Source: Alistipes timonensis JC136
GTDB taxonomy: Bacteria > Bacteroidota > Bacteroidia > Bacteroidales > Rikenellaceae
Length of the DNA: 64,000 bases
NCBI RefSeq assembly: GCF_900107675.1
Contig: NZ_FNRI01000009.1
Location: 80,716 to 144,715, forward strand
Direction: 5' to 3'
This document shows, in pieces, positions 18,284 to 26,074 of this stretch. Within the stretch, counting starts at the first letter, position 1. Every line of letters starts with the position of its first letter. Made by a program: the position numbers and the translations under genes. The notes beneath the pieces were generated by a model. It made no database searches and had not been told where the DNA came from. It saw only the letters and a list, made by a program, of their open reading frames with translations.

Positions 18284-18324
18284 GTTTCCGTATCGCTCCT
18301 CCGCCGGAGGAGCGATACGGAAAC
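18284..18324. repeat. Perfect 20-base inverted repeat between two PUL genes
   Basis: 18284-18303 is perfectly complementary to 18305-18324 with one base between. There is no T-run after it on the plus strand (TTAAAAAC follows), so it is a poor terminator for the forward transcript; on the minus strand a short TTTT follows after a few bases. An RNA-stabilising, processing or partial-termination hairpin is possible. Confidence 0.85.
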
Positions 18325-18344
18325 TTAAAAACCCAAACGACACA

Positions 18345-20033
18345 ATGCGATATTTAATCACCTTATGCGCCGTCTTGCTGATGGCGGCATCCTGTTCGGA
18401 TGACAATCCGGGTTCGCCCGGCGCATCCCCGGGCGGCCCCGGAAACGGCGGCTCGGTAACGGAAATCAACGGCACGAAAATCGACTCCAGGACGACGCTT
18501 TGCGGACTCATTTCCGATGCCAAAAGCGGCACGGGCATCTCGGGTGTAATGGTGAGCGACGGATTCAACTGTGTGCAGACCGACGCCAACGGCGTCTACC
18601 AGTTGGTCCGGGACAGCCGGGCCACGATCGTCTTCTATTCGACTCCTGCCGAGTACGAGGTGTACCGTTCCCTGCAAAACGGCCTGCCCTATTTCTACCG
18701 GCCTATCAATGACCGGAATCCGGTTTTCCGCCAGGATTTCAAACTTACCCGGCTTGCGGGCGGGAAGGAGACGAAGTTCACGCTTTTTTGCCTGGCCGAT
18801 CCGCAGACATCCGCCGGAAACGTCTACCGGTTTGTCGATGAAACGCTGCCCGATGTCGAAAGCACGGCGAAAAAGAACCCGAACGTCTATGCCGTCACAT
18901 TGGGGGATATCACCGACAACAACCGGAAGGATATCTGGACGAAAATGAAAGAGGCCATGTCGAACCGGAGCGTCGCCTTTTTCCAGACTATCGGCAACCA
19001 CGACCACCTGAACGAATTGAATTCATCGGTTGCGACGACCTATTGGAAGAGCATCGAGAATTTTCAGAACGCCTTCGGACCGCAGAACTACTCGTTCGAT
19101 CGCGGCGATGTCCACATCGTCTGCATGGACAACGTCCTGCACGGCGAAAAAGCCGAAGGCGGGCGCACCGAGGAGTTTGCCTGCGGGTTCTATGATTGGC
19201 AGTACGAGTGGCTGAAGCAGGACCTCGCATACGTTCCGAAAGATAAAATGGTCATTCTGTGCGCTCATATCCCGTTCCGGAACGGCGGTGCGGGCGACCA
19301 TTCGAAAAGCCGCTACCACACCGAGACCCTGAACCTGCTGGCCGGGTTCGCAGAGGCACACCTGATGATCGGGCACTCGCACTACAACGAGAACAAGATT
19401 CATACGGTGAACGGGAAAGAGATTTACGAGCATATCCACGGTGCGGTCTGCGGCCAGTTCTGGCGCGCTTCGTTCAATGCCGACGGCACCCCCAACGGTT
19501 ACGGCATTTATGAAATCGACGGGGCGCACATTGCGGACTGGTACTACAAGGCGACCGGTAAAAACCGTGATTTCCAGATCAGGGCCTACGACAGCGAGCA
19601 TACTTACACCCATCCCCGGATGAACGAGAACGGCCTTCCCTTGTCCGGCAAATATGCGCCTTATTGTTTTCAGAAAAAATACGGGACCATTCTGACGGGA
19701 AATTTGCCTTCGAACAGTGTCGTGGCCAATGTCTGGAACTGCGATCCGGATTGGACGGTGAGCCTTTGGCAGCGCGGCGAGAAGGTCGGGGACATGAAAC
19801 CGTTCCTGAACAAGCAGGATTTGTGGGTTGCCTATTGGTTCTACGAGGTTTACGGCTGCGGGTGGAACAGCATCTCCACCGCCAGGGACCATCTTTTCTA
19901 CCTGCAGTTGAAGTATCCGGGCGAGGCGTTCGAAGTGCAGGCCGATGACGGCCGGGGACACACGTACAAAGTGACGGAATTCACGAAAGACTACGATGGC
20001 GTCCTCTATGATTTTGTGATGAAAGACCGTTAA
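18345..20033 (+). CDS. Lipoprotein calcineurin-like metallophosphoesterase
   Basis: The protein has 562 residues. A lipobox (M-A-A-S-C) puts the lipid cysteine at residue 17. After a Gly/Pro-rich spacer comes a small beta-sandwich (about 50-140, the N-terminal domain usual in Bacteroidetes members), the catalytic domain with L-A-D-P-Q, L-G-D-I-T-D-N, G-N-H-D, A-H-I-P and G-H-S-H (about 145-365), and a C-terminal beta domain. These are the metal-binding motifs of calcineurin-type phosphatases and phosphodiesterases. In a sugar-utilization locus it probably removes phosphate from a phosphorylated glycan or phosphodiester-linked headgroup; the substrate is not evident. Confidence 0.88.
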   Translation: MRYLITLCAVLLMAASCSDDNPGSPGASPGGPGNGGSVTEINGTKIDSRTTLCGLISDAKSGTGISGVMVSDGFNCVQTDANGVYQLVRDSRATIVFYSTPAEYEVYRSLQNGLPYFYRPINDRNPVFRQDFKLTRLAGGKETKFTLFCLADPQTSAGNVYRFVDETLPDVESTAKKNPNVYAVTLGDITDNNRKDIWTKMKEAMSNRSVAFFQTIGNHDHLNELNSSVATTYWKSIENFQNAFGPQNYSFDRGDVHIVCMDNVLHGEKAEGGRTEEFACGFYDWQYEWLKQDLAYVPKDKMVILCAHIPFRNGGAGDHSKSRYHTETLNLLAGFAEAHLMIGHSHYNENKIHTVNGKEIYEHIHGAVCGQFWRASFNADGTPNGYGIYEIDGAHIADWYYKATGKNRDFQIRAYDSEHTYTHPRMNENGLPLSGKYAPYCFQKKYGTILTGNLPSNSVVANVWNCDPDWTVSLWQRGEKVGDMKPFLNKQDLWVAYWFYEVYGCGWNSISTARDHLFYLQLKYPGEAFEVQADDGRGHTYKVTEFTKDYDGVLYDFVMKDR

Positions 20034-20050
20034 TCAAACCCATATCGTTT

Positions 20051-21646
20051 ATGTACAGATTGTTTATAAAAGGGGCGCTGATGGCCGCCCTCGTCATGCC
20101 CTCGCCGGCTGCGGCTCAGGCCGCGTCTTCGGATTTGTCCGCATATATACTGACCCCTGAGCCCGCTCCCGCTCCGCGCATCAACGGAGCCCGTGTGTTC
20201 GGGGCGCGCCCGGGCAGTGATTTTTTCTTCGCCATAGCCGCCACGGGCGACCGTCCCATGACCTTCTCGGCGGAAGGGCTGCCCAAAGGTCTTGCGCTCG
20301 ACCCTGAAACCGGTCGTATTACGGGCTGTGTGAAAAAAGCGGGGGAGTATGTCGTGACGCTGCGGGCCGAGAATGGTTCGGGAAGCTGCGAGCGCGACCT
20401 TCGCATCGTTATCGGCGATAAAATAGCCCTTACGCCGCCGTTGGGGTGGAACTCGTGGAATTGCTGGGCGAGGGATGTCACCCAGGAGCAGGTCCTTTCG
20501 TCGGCCCGCGCCATGGTGGAAAAGGGGCTCGACCGTCACGGTTGGACCTACATCAACATCGACGACGGCTGGCAGGGACGCCGCGGAGGGAAGTACAACG
20601 CCATCCAGCCGAATACGAAATTCCCCGACATGAAAGCGCTGGCCGACGAAATTCATGGAATGGGGCTCAAAATAGGCATCTATTCCACGCCGTGGGTGGG
20701 AACCTATGCCGCCCACATCGGCAGTTACTCCGACAACCCGGACGGTGAAAACCAGTGGATCAAAGACGGGATGCACAACGAACACTTTCGTTACCAGAAA
20801 CCCGGCGGCAACTATTGGAAAGACCGTGCCGAGACATACCGCCATGCCGAATATTCGTTTGTAAAGGCCGATGTGGCGCAGTGGGTCGAGTGGGGCATCG
20901 ACTACCTGAAATACGACTGGCTGCCCAACGACCGTTATTACACGGCCGAGATGCACGATGCCCTCGAGAACTGCGGGCGCGATATTGTTTACAGCATCTC
21001 CAACAAAGCGCCCTATGCCGACGCGCCCCTGTGGATGAACCTGTGCAACTGCTGGCGCACTACGAGCGACATCCGCGACAACTGGGAAAGCGTCTCTTCG
21101 ATCGGGTTCGCCCACGACCGCTGGCTTCCGTTTACGGGACCGGGGCATTGGGCCGATCCCGACATGCTGGTCGTCGGCATGGTCGGATGGAGTACGAAAC
21201 TGCACCCGACGAATCTCACTCCCGACGAACAGTACACCCACATTTCGTTGTGGTCATTGCTGGCCGCACCGCTCCTCATCGGGTGTGATTTGGCCCAGCT
21301 GGATGATTTTACACTCAGCCTGCTGACCAATGACGAGGTGCTGGAGGTCAATCAGGACCCGCTCGGCCTTCAGGCCGCCCCTGTCTGGCACAACGGAGAC
21401 AAGGAGGTGATCTACATGAAACATCTCGAAGACGGATCGGTTGCCGTGGGGCTTTTCAACCGGGGCGAGAAAGCCGCCAAGATGAAGTTTTCGCTGGAAC
21501 TGCTCGGCCTGCGCGATAAACAGACCGTCCGGGACCTGTGGCGTCAGACCGATGTGGCGACACTCCGGGGAAACGAGACGTTTTCGACTGAAGTCGCACC
21601 GCACGGAGCCGCCTTGCTGCGGGTGTATCCCGGCAATCCCCGCTGA
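20051..21646 (+). CDS. GH27 alpha-galactosidase, secreted
   Basis: The protein has 531 residues. A signal peptide (about 1-23) is followed by a putative Ig-like domain (about 35-125, A-E-G-L-P-K-G-L-A-L-D), then the GH27 barrel starting at P-P-L-G-W-N-S-W-N and a C-terminal beta domain. The nucleophile is Asp289 in Y-L-K-Y-D-W, and the acid/base is Asp340 in T-T-S-D-I; both sit in the expected family contexts. N-I-D-D-G-W is also present. Most GH27 enzymes are alpha-galactosidases or alpha-N-acetylgalactosaminidases. It follows the phosphoesterase gene after 17 bases. Confidence 0.93.
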   Translation: MYRLFIKGALMAALVMPSPAAAQAASSDLSAYILTPEPAPAPRINGARVFGARPGSDFFFAIAATGDRPMTFSAEGLPKGLALDPETGRITGCVKKAGEYVVTLRAENGSGSCERDLRIVIGDKIALTPPLGWNSWNCWARDVTQEQVLSSARAMVEKGLDRHGWTYINIDDGWQGRRGGKYNAIQPNTKFPDMKALADEIHGMGLKIGIYSTPWVGTYAAHIGSYSDNPDGENQWIKDGMHNEHFRYQKPGGNYWKDRAETYRHAEYSFVKADVAQWVEWGIDYLKYDWLPNDRYYTAEMHDALENCGRDIVYSISNKAPYADAPLWMNLCNCWRTTSDIRDNWESVSSIGFAHDRWLPFTGPGHWADPDMLVVGMVGWSTKLHPTNLTPDEQYTHISLWSLLAAPLLIGCDLAQLDDFTLSLLTNDEVLEVNQDPLGLQAAPVWHNGDKEVIYMKHLEDGSVAVGLFNRGEKAAKMKFSLELLGLRDKQTVRDLWRQTDVATLRGNETFSTEVAPHGAALLRVYPGNPR

Positions 21647-21666
21647 GCGGGAACTGTCTGCCCTGA

Positions 21667-21720
21667 TCTTAATTTGGCCATATGAAAAAAAAGTCTTAAT
21701 TTTGGCAATATGAAAAAAAA
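21667..21720 (+). repeat. Tandem duplication of the GH97 gene leader and start
   Basis: 21667-21692 and 21694-21720 are near-identical copies of a leader ending in ATG and a run of A. The first ATG (21682) opens a five-codon frame, Met-Lys-Lys-Lys-Ser, then TAA; the second ATG (21710) starts the real gene. Copy differences are one extra T and one C-to-A change. Confidence 0.85.
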
Positions 21721-23716
21721 TGTATTGATTGCGCTTGCGGTTCTCGCGGCAGGGACTCTTTCGGCGCAAAATAATTTCACGCTCTCTTCACCCGACGGCC
21801 GTCTGCGGGTGGAGGTGGCGGTCGACGGTACCGTTGAATATTCGGTGTTGCACGGAGACGACGTGATGATCGCTCCGTCCGCCATATCCATGACCACCGC
21901 CGGCGTGCCTTCGTTCGGCGTAGACGCTCGCCTGGCGGGTTCGTCGACGCGCAGCGTCGATGACACGTTCGACGCGCCGGTCTACAAGCGTGCGCGTGTC
22001 CGCGACAATTTCAACGAGCTGACACTGAGGTTCCGCAACAACTACAACATCGTCTTCCGAGCCTACGACGACGGGGCGGCCTATCGTTTCGAATACACGG
22101 GTAAAAAGGCGTTCGAAGTCCTCGGCGAACAGGCCGAATTTACCTTTCCGGCCGCAGCCGAAGGGGTTTTCTCGTATGTCCGCGGAGGCGGTAACGGCAA
22201 GACGGGCGATAAGTTTGAAAGGCAGTTTTTCAATTCGTTCGAGAACTTCTATACCTATGAACCCCTTTCGTCGTGGAAATCCGAACAGCTGGCATTCCTG
22301 CCGGTTGTGGTGGGCGGTCCGAACGGAAAAAAGGTGTGCATAACGGAGGCCGACCTCATGGATTATCCCGGGATGTACCTCTACGGCGGGGCAAAAGACG
22401 GAACGCTTGCGGGTGTGTACGCCCCCTATCCGAAAACGGTCGAGCAGGGCGGACACAACCAGTTGCAAATGATCGTCACAGCCCGCGAAAACTACATAGC
22501 CCGGGTTGCCGGACCGACCTGTTTCCCGTGGCGGGTCATGGTCGTTGCGGAAAACGATGCCGAACTCCTGGACAATGACATGGTATACAAGATATCCTCT
22601 CCCCCGACAGGCGATTTCAGCTGGGTGAAGCCCGGCAAGGTGGCCTGGGATTGGTGGAACGCTTGGAATCTCTATGGCGTGGACTTTGCGGCGGGGGTGA
22701 ACACGGAGACCTATAAATACTACATTGATTTCGCATCGGATCATGGCATCGAATACGTTATTCTGGACGAAGGCTGGGCCGTGAACAAACGGGCGGACCT
22801 GATGCAGGTGGTTCCGGAAATAGACCTGCCGGGCATCCTCGGATACGCCGCGGAACGCAATGTCGGGATCATTCTCTGGGCGGGTTACTGGGCGTTCGAC
22901 CGCGATATGGAGAACATCTGCCGCCACTATTCCGATATGGGGGTCAAAGGGTTCAAAGTCGATTTCATGGACCGGGACGATCAGCAGATGGTCGATTTCA
23001 ACCGTCGTGCGGCGGAAACGGGTGCCCGCTACGGCTTGTTGATAGACCTTCACGGCACGCACAAACCGACCGGACTGCATCGGACCTATCCGAACGTGGT
23101 GAATTTCGAAGGGGTCAACGGACTCGAACAGATGAAATGGTCGCCGGATCTCGACCAGGTGACCTACGATGTGACGATTCCTTTCGTGCGCCAGGTAGCG
23201 GGGCCGATGGACTATACGCAGGGTGCAATGCGAAATGCCACGGCAGGCAATTACCGCTCGGTGTATTCCGAGGCGATGAGCCAGGGTACGCGCTGCCGCC
23301 AGCTGGCTGAATATGTCGTTTTCGAATCTCCGCTCAATATGCTCTGCGACAGCCCCTCCAACTACATGAACGAAAAGGAGTGCCTGGAATTCATCGCGGC
23401 GATTCCGACGGTGTGGGACGAAACCGTGGTTCTCGGAGGCGAGATCGCCAAGTACGTCTCCATGGCGCGCCGCAGCGGGGAGCAATGGTATGTCGGAGCC
23501 ATGACGAACTGGACGGCACGTTCGCTGACCCTCGATCTGTCGTTCCTGGGCGAAGGGAAGTTTGCCGCCGAGGTTTACCGGGACGGAGTGAATGCCTCCC
23601 GGGCGGCCCGCGACTACAAAAAGGAGACGATCGGCATTCCCGAAGACCGTCGCCTGAAGATCGATATGGCCCCGGGCGGAGGATGGACCGCAAAAATATA
23701 CAGGGTTACCGATTGA
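21710..23716 (+). CDS. GH97 glycoside hydrolase, probable retaining alpha-galactosidase
   Basis: The protein has 668 residues with a signal peptide (about 1-20). The N-terminal GH97 beta-sandwich (about 22-280) leads to the catalytic barrel (W-D-W-W-N-A-W near residue 313) and a C-terminal beta domain. GH97 has two catalytic types: inverting alpha-glucosidases use a glutamate base, while retaining members use an aspartate nucleophile. Here the segment is F-K-V-D-F-M-D-R-D-D, with Asp418 at the nucleophile position, which fits the retaining alpha-galactosidase group. It pairs functionally with the GH27 enzyme. A duplicated leader with a five-codon mini-ORF precedes it. Confidence 0.92.
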   Translation: MKKNVLIALAVLAAGTLSAQNNFTLSSPDGRLRVEVAVDGTVEYSVLHGDDVMIAPSAISMTTAGVPSFGVDARLAGSSTRSVDDTFDAPVYKRARVRDNFNELTLRFRNNYNIVFRAYDDGAAYRFEYTGKKAFEVLGEQAEFTFPAAAEGVFSYVRGGGNGKTGDKFERQFFNSFENFYTYEPLSSWKSEQLAFLPVVVGGPNGKKVCITEADLMDYPGMYLYGGAKDGTLAGVYAPYPKTVEQGGHNQLQMIVTARENYIARVAGPTCFPWRVMVVAENDAELLDNDMVYKISSPPTGDFSWVKPGKVAWDWWNAWNLYGVDFAAGVNTETYKYYIDFASDHGIEYVILDEGWAVNKRADLMQVVPEIDLPGILGYAAERNVGIILWAGYWAFDRDMENICRHYSDMGVKGFKVDFMDRDDQQMVDFNRRAAETGARYGLLIDLHGTHKPTGLHRTYPNVVNFEGVNGLEQMKWSPDLDQVTYDVTIPFVRQVAGPMDYTQGAMRNATAGNYRSVYSEAMSQGTRCRQLAEYVVFESPLNMLCDSPSNYMNEKECLEFIAAIPTVWDETVVLGGEIAKYVSMARRSGEQWYVGAMTNWTARSLTLDLSFLGEGKFAAEVYRDGVNASRAARDYKKETIGIPEDRRLKIDMAPGGGWTAKIYRVTD

Positions 23717-23725
23717 TATGGATAA

Positions 23726-23757
23726 CGAAGAGTCCGGCATTACGCCGGACTTTTCGT
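23726..23757. terminator. Bidirectional terminator between the GH97 and ECF sigma genes
   Basis: A 13-base stem (23726-23738 with 23744-23756, one G-T pair) has an ATTAC loop; T-rich flanks occur on both strands. It separates the end of the PUL operon from the convergent sigma gene, whose stop lies at 23758. Confidence 0.85.
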
Positions 23758-24357
23758 TTATGATTGTAAATTTCCGTGGATTTTGAGAAGAAGCAGGATT
23801 AAAGGCAGATAATCTTTCAATTCATGGCGGAGTATCTTCATCGCCTGGCTTATGCGGTAATTGACGGTTTGTACCGACACTCCCAACTGTTTTGCGATCT
23901 CCTGGTGTTTCATTCCCTGCATGCGACTCAGTTTGAAGGCTTCCTGAAATTCCGGCGACATGGCGGCAATGGCTTTTTCGAGCATTTCGGTAAGTTCCTG
24001 TTCCAGGTAGAAATCGGGATCGTCGAAGGTGGCGGAAAACTTGTGATAAAGCTGCTTGTGAACCCGTCCCGAAATATTGTCGTGTTTGACGCAATCGAGG
24101 GCCTTGTTCCGTACGATCATGAAAAGAAGTCCTTTCAGCGACATGTTCGGCAGAAGCGTACTGCGGTTCTCCCAGATCCACAGCATCGCGTCCTGCACGA
24201 TATTCTCGGCTTCTTCCCCGGTCGAGACAAACCGCGACGCAAAAGCGCACAACGGTTTGAAATAGAAGCGGTACATGAAGTCAAAAGCCGCCTTGTCGCC
24301 GCCACGAATGGATTCGGTCGTCGCTGCGTTATCGGAAATGTCATATTTTGACTTCAT
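23758..24357 (-). CDS. ECF RNA polymerase sigma-70 factor (Bacteroidetes type)
   Basis: The protein has 199 residues. The sigma-2 region (about 25-95: F-D-F-M-Y-R-F-Y-F-K-P-L, then E-N-I-V-Q-D) and the sigma-4 helix-turn-helix (about 130-180: H-Q-E-I-A-K-Q-L-G-V-S-V-Q-T-V) are clear. I chose the ATG at 24357, preceded by AAGGA; an upstream ATG at 24477 would add 40 unrelated residues across the promoter. It is the natural partner of the FecR protein at 10079, but sits at the opposite end of the locus, convergent with it. Confidence 0.92.
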   Translation of the reverse strand: MKSKYDISDNAATTESIRGGDKAAFDFMYRFYFKPLCAFASRFVSTGEEAENIVQDAMLWIWENRSTLLPNMSLKGLLFMIVRNKALDCVKHDNISGRVHKQLYHKFSATFDDPDFYLEQELTEMLEKAIAAMSPEFQEAFKLSRMQGMKHQEIAKQLGVSVQTVNYRISQAMKILRHELKDYLPLILLLLKIHGNLQS

Positions 24358-24441
24358 AATCAACTGTCCTTGCGGTGTTTGGGCAATCTTCCGGGGCAAA
24401 CGGCAAGCTTCGTTATTTCGAATATTCCGTTTTCCCGAGTA

Positions 24442-24473
24442 CAAAAATAGGGTACATTCTCGATTCATCCAAA
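24442..24473 (-). promoter_or_regulatory. Promoter of the ECF sigma gene
   Basis: On the minus strand, TTTG (24473-24470), a 20-base spacer and TATTTTTG (24449-24442) match the housekeeping consensus exactly. The transcript would start near 24436, giving an untranslated leader of about 80 bases. The sigma gene thus appears constitutively expressed, leaving control to the anti-sigma factor. Confidence 0.75.
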
Positions 24474-24550
24474 TCATATACTCTTTTTATAAAGAATCCG
24501 GTCCGGCGAAAAAAGAACGGCGGTTTCTTCGTTTGTTCCGGGCAAATAGT

Positions 24551-24558
24551 TATTTTTG
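24551..24558 (+). promoter_or_regulatory. Probable -7 element for hpt
   Basis: TATTTTTG lies 30 bases before the hpt start. No TTTG is found at the ideal distance; the nearest, at 24532-24535, is only 15 bases upstream. Confidence 0.5.
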
Positions 24559-24587
24559 CACTTATTAAACAATAATCCCGTACTTTA

Positions 24588-25130
24588 ATGGAGGATATCA
24601 TACAACTTCACGACAGGAAGTTCAAAATCATGATCCCCGCCGAGAAGATCGACCAAGCCGTCGAGACTGTGGCGCAGCGTATCAATGCAGATTACGCCGG
24701 CAAGGAGACGCCGCTGTTTCTGGGTATTCTGAACGGTTCGTTCATGTTTATGAGCGACCTGATCAAGAAGATCGAATTCCAGAACGAACTTTCGTTCGTC
24801 AAACTGGCGTCGTACGACGGAACCTGCTCGACGGGTTGTGTCAAAAGCCTGATCGGCCTGAACAATTCGATCGAAGGCCGCCACGTCATCATCGTCGAGG
24901 ACATCGTCGATACGGGCGAGTCGATCGAGCACATGATTCATGATTTGGAGGCCCGCAAACCTGCGTCGATCGAGGTTTGCACGCTGTTTTTCAAACCGGG
25001 GTCGTACCGCAAGACACTGCCGGTCAAATACCGGGCGATGGAGATCGGCAACGAGTTCATCGTGGGCTACGGGTTGGATTACGACCAGCTGGGGCGCAGT
25101 CTGAAAGACATTTACGTCGTAACGGAGTAA
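24588..25130 (+). CDS. hpt: Hypoxanthine phosphoribosyltransferase
   Basis: The protein has 180 residues, the usual length for this purine-salvage enzyme, which joins hypoxanthine or guanine to PRPP. The PRPP-binding motif V-E-D-I-V-D-T-G lies at residues 103-110, and the substrate-flexible loop region (K-L-A-S-Y-D-G-T) near 72-79. The queE start overlaps its stop codon by one base (TAATG), so translation of the two is probably coupled. Confidence 0.95.
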   Translation: MEDIIQLHDRKFKIMIPAEKIDQAVETVAQRINADYAGKETPLFLGILNGSFMFMSDLIKKIEFQNELSFVKLASYDGTCSTGCVKSLIGLNNSIEGRHVIIVEDIVDTGESIEHMIHDLEARKPASIEVCTLFFKPGSYRKTLPVKYRAMEIGNEFIVGYGLDYDQLGRSLKDIYVVTE

Positions 25131-25765
25131 TGGCCGTGACAGTCGATAGCGAATTGCTCGACGGCGGGCGCCTGCTGCCGCTGGTCGAGGATTTCTACAC
25201 CATTCAGGGCGAGGGTTTCCACGCCGGGAAACCGGCCTATTTCATTCGTCTCGGCGGGTGCGACGTGGGGTGCCGCTGGTGCGACGCCAAGTACACGTGG
25301 AATCCGAAGCTCTATCCCCCGACCGATGTCCGGACGGTGATCGACCGGGCGACGGCGTGTCCGGCGCAGGCCATCGTCATCACGGGCGGCGAGCCGCTGC
25401 TCTATCCGCTGGACGTGCTGACCCGGGCGCTGCGTGCAAAGGGGTTGGAGATCTTTCTGGAGACCTCGGGGTCGCATCCGTTCAGCGGCGTTTTCGATTG
25501 GGTATGCCTTTCGCCCAAGCGTCAGCAGCCTCCGCTGGAGGAGGCTTACGGGCGGGCCGACGAGCTGAAAGTGATCGTCGAGTCGGAAGCCGATTTCGAA
25601 TGGGCCGAGCGGAATGCCGCGCGGGTGAGTGCGAAATGCCGGCTCTATCTGCAGCCCGAATGGAGCGTCGCCGAGCGGATGATGCCTGCGATGGTCGAGT
25701 ATGCCAAGGCGAATCCCCGGTGGAACATCTCGATACAGACGCATAAGTATATGCACATACCATAG
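25130..25765 (+). CDS. queE: 7-carboxy-7-deazaguanine synthase (radical SAM)
   Basis: The protein has 211 residues. The radical SAM cysteines are Cys44, Cys48 and Cys51 in C-D-V-G-C-R-W-C, the CxxxCxxC arrangement, followed by the family hallmark D-A-K-Y-T-W and the SAM-binding T-G-G-E-P. QueE converts 6-carboxytetrahydropterin to 7-carboxy-7-deazaguanine in queuosine biosynthesis. The other queuosine genes are not in the window. The divIC start follows directly after its stop codon. Confidence 0.93.
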   Translation: MAVTVDSELLDGGRLLPLVEDFYTIQGEGFHAGKPAYFIRLGGCDVGCRWCDAKYTWNPKLYPPTDVRTVIDRATACPAQAIVITGGEPLLYPLDVLTRALRAKGLEIFLETSGSHPFSGVFDWVCLSPKRQQPPLEEAYGRADELKVIVESEADFEWAERNAARVSAKCRLYLQPEWSVAERMMPAMVEYAKANPRWNISIQTHKYMHIP

Positions 25766-26041
25766 ATGAAAATTCAGTTCGGCCGCAAATTCTGGATCGT
25801 CGCCACGGCGGCTATCGTCGTCTTCACCGTTTTCATGGTGGGACGCAATGCCCTGCATGCCGTGAAGATCAAACGCCAGATCAACGTCCTGACCCGCGAG
25901 AGAGCTTACTACTCGGAGAAGATCGAGCAGGACAGCGCCCTGCTGGAGCGCCTGCGGTACGATGATTTTCTCGAAGAGTATGCCCGCGAGAATTACCACA
26001 TGCAGCGGCGCGACGAACATGTGTATATCATCCGGGAGTGA
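25766..26041 (+). CDS. FtsB/DivIC-family septum formation initiator
   Basis: The protein has 91 residues: a short cytoplasmic N-terminus, one membrane helix (about 9-27), a periplasmic coiled coil (about 33-65) and a conserved end (E-E-Y-A-R-E-N-Y-H-M). This topology is that of FtsB/DivIC, which links FtsL and FtsQ in the divisome. The start codon abuts the queE stop codon, so the three genes hpt-queE-divIC form one operon, closed by a terminator just after this gene. Confidence 0.85.
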   Translation: MKIQFGRKFWIVATAAIVVFTVFMVGRNALHAVKIKRQINVLTRERAYYSEKIEQDSALLERLRYDDFLEEYARENYHMQRRDEHVYIIRE

Positions 26042-26042
26042 C

Positions 26043-26074
26043 AAAGGCAGCCTGCAGGCTGCCTTTCCTTTTTA
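26043..26074 (+). terminator. Terminator after the divIC-like gene
   Basis: A perfect 10-base stem (26043-26052 with 26057-26066) with a TGCA loop is followed by CCTTTTTAA. The T-run overlaps the stop codon of the convergent thiL gene. Confidence 0.88.

Noticed and set aside
21788..23740. 650-residue open frame on the minus strand
   Set aside because: It is antisense to the GH97 gene, whose catalytic motifs are clear.
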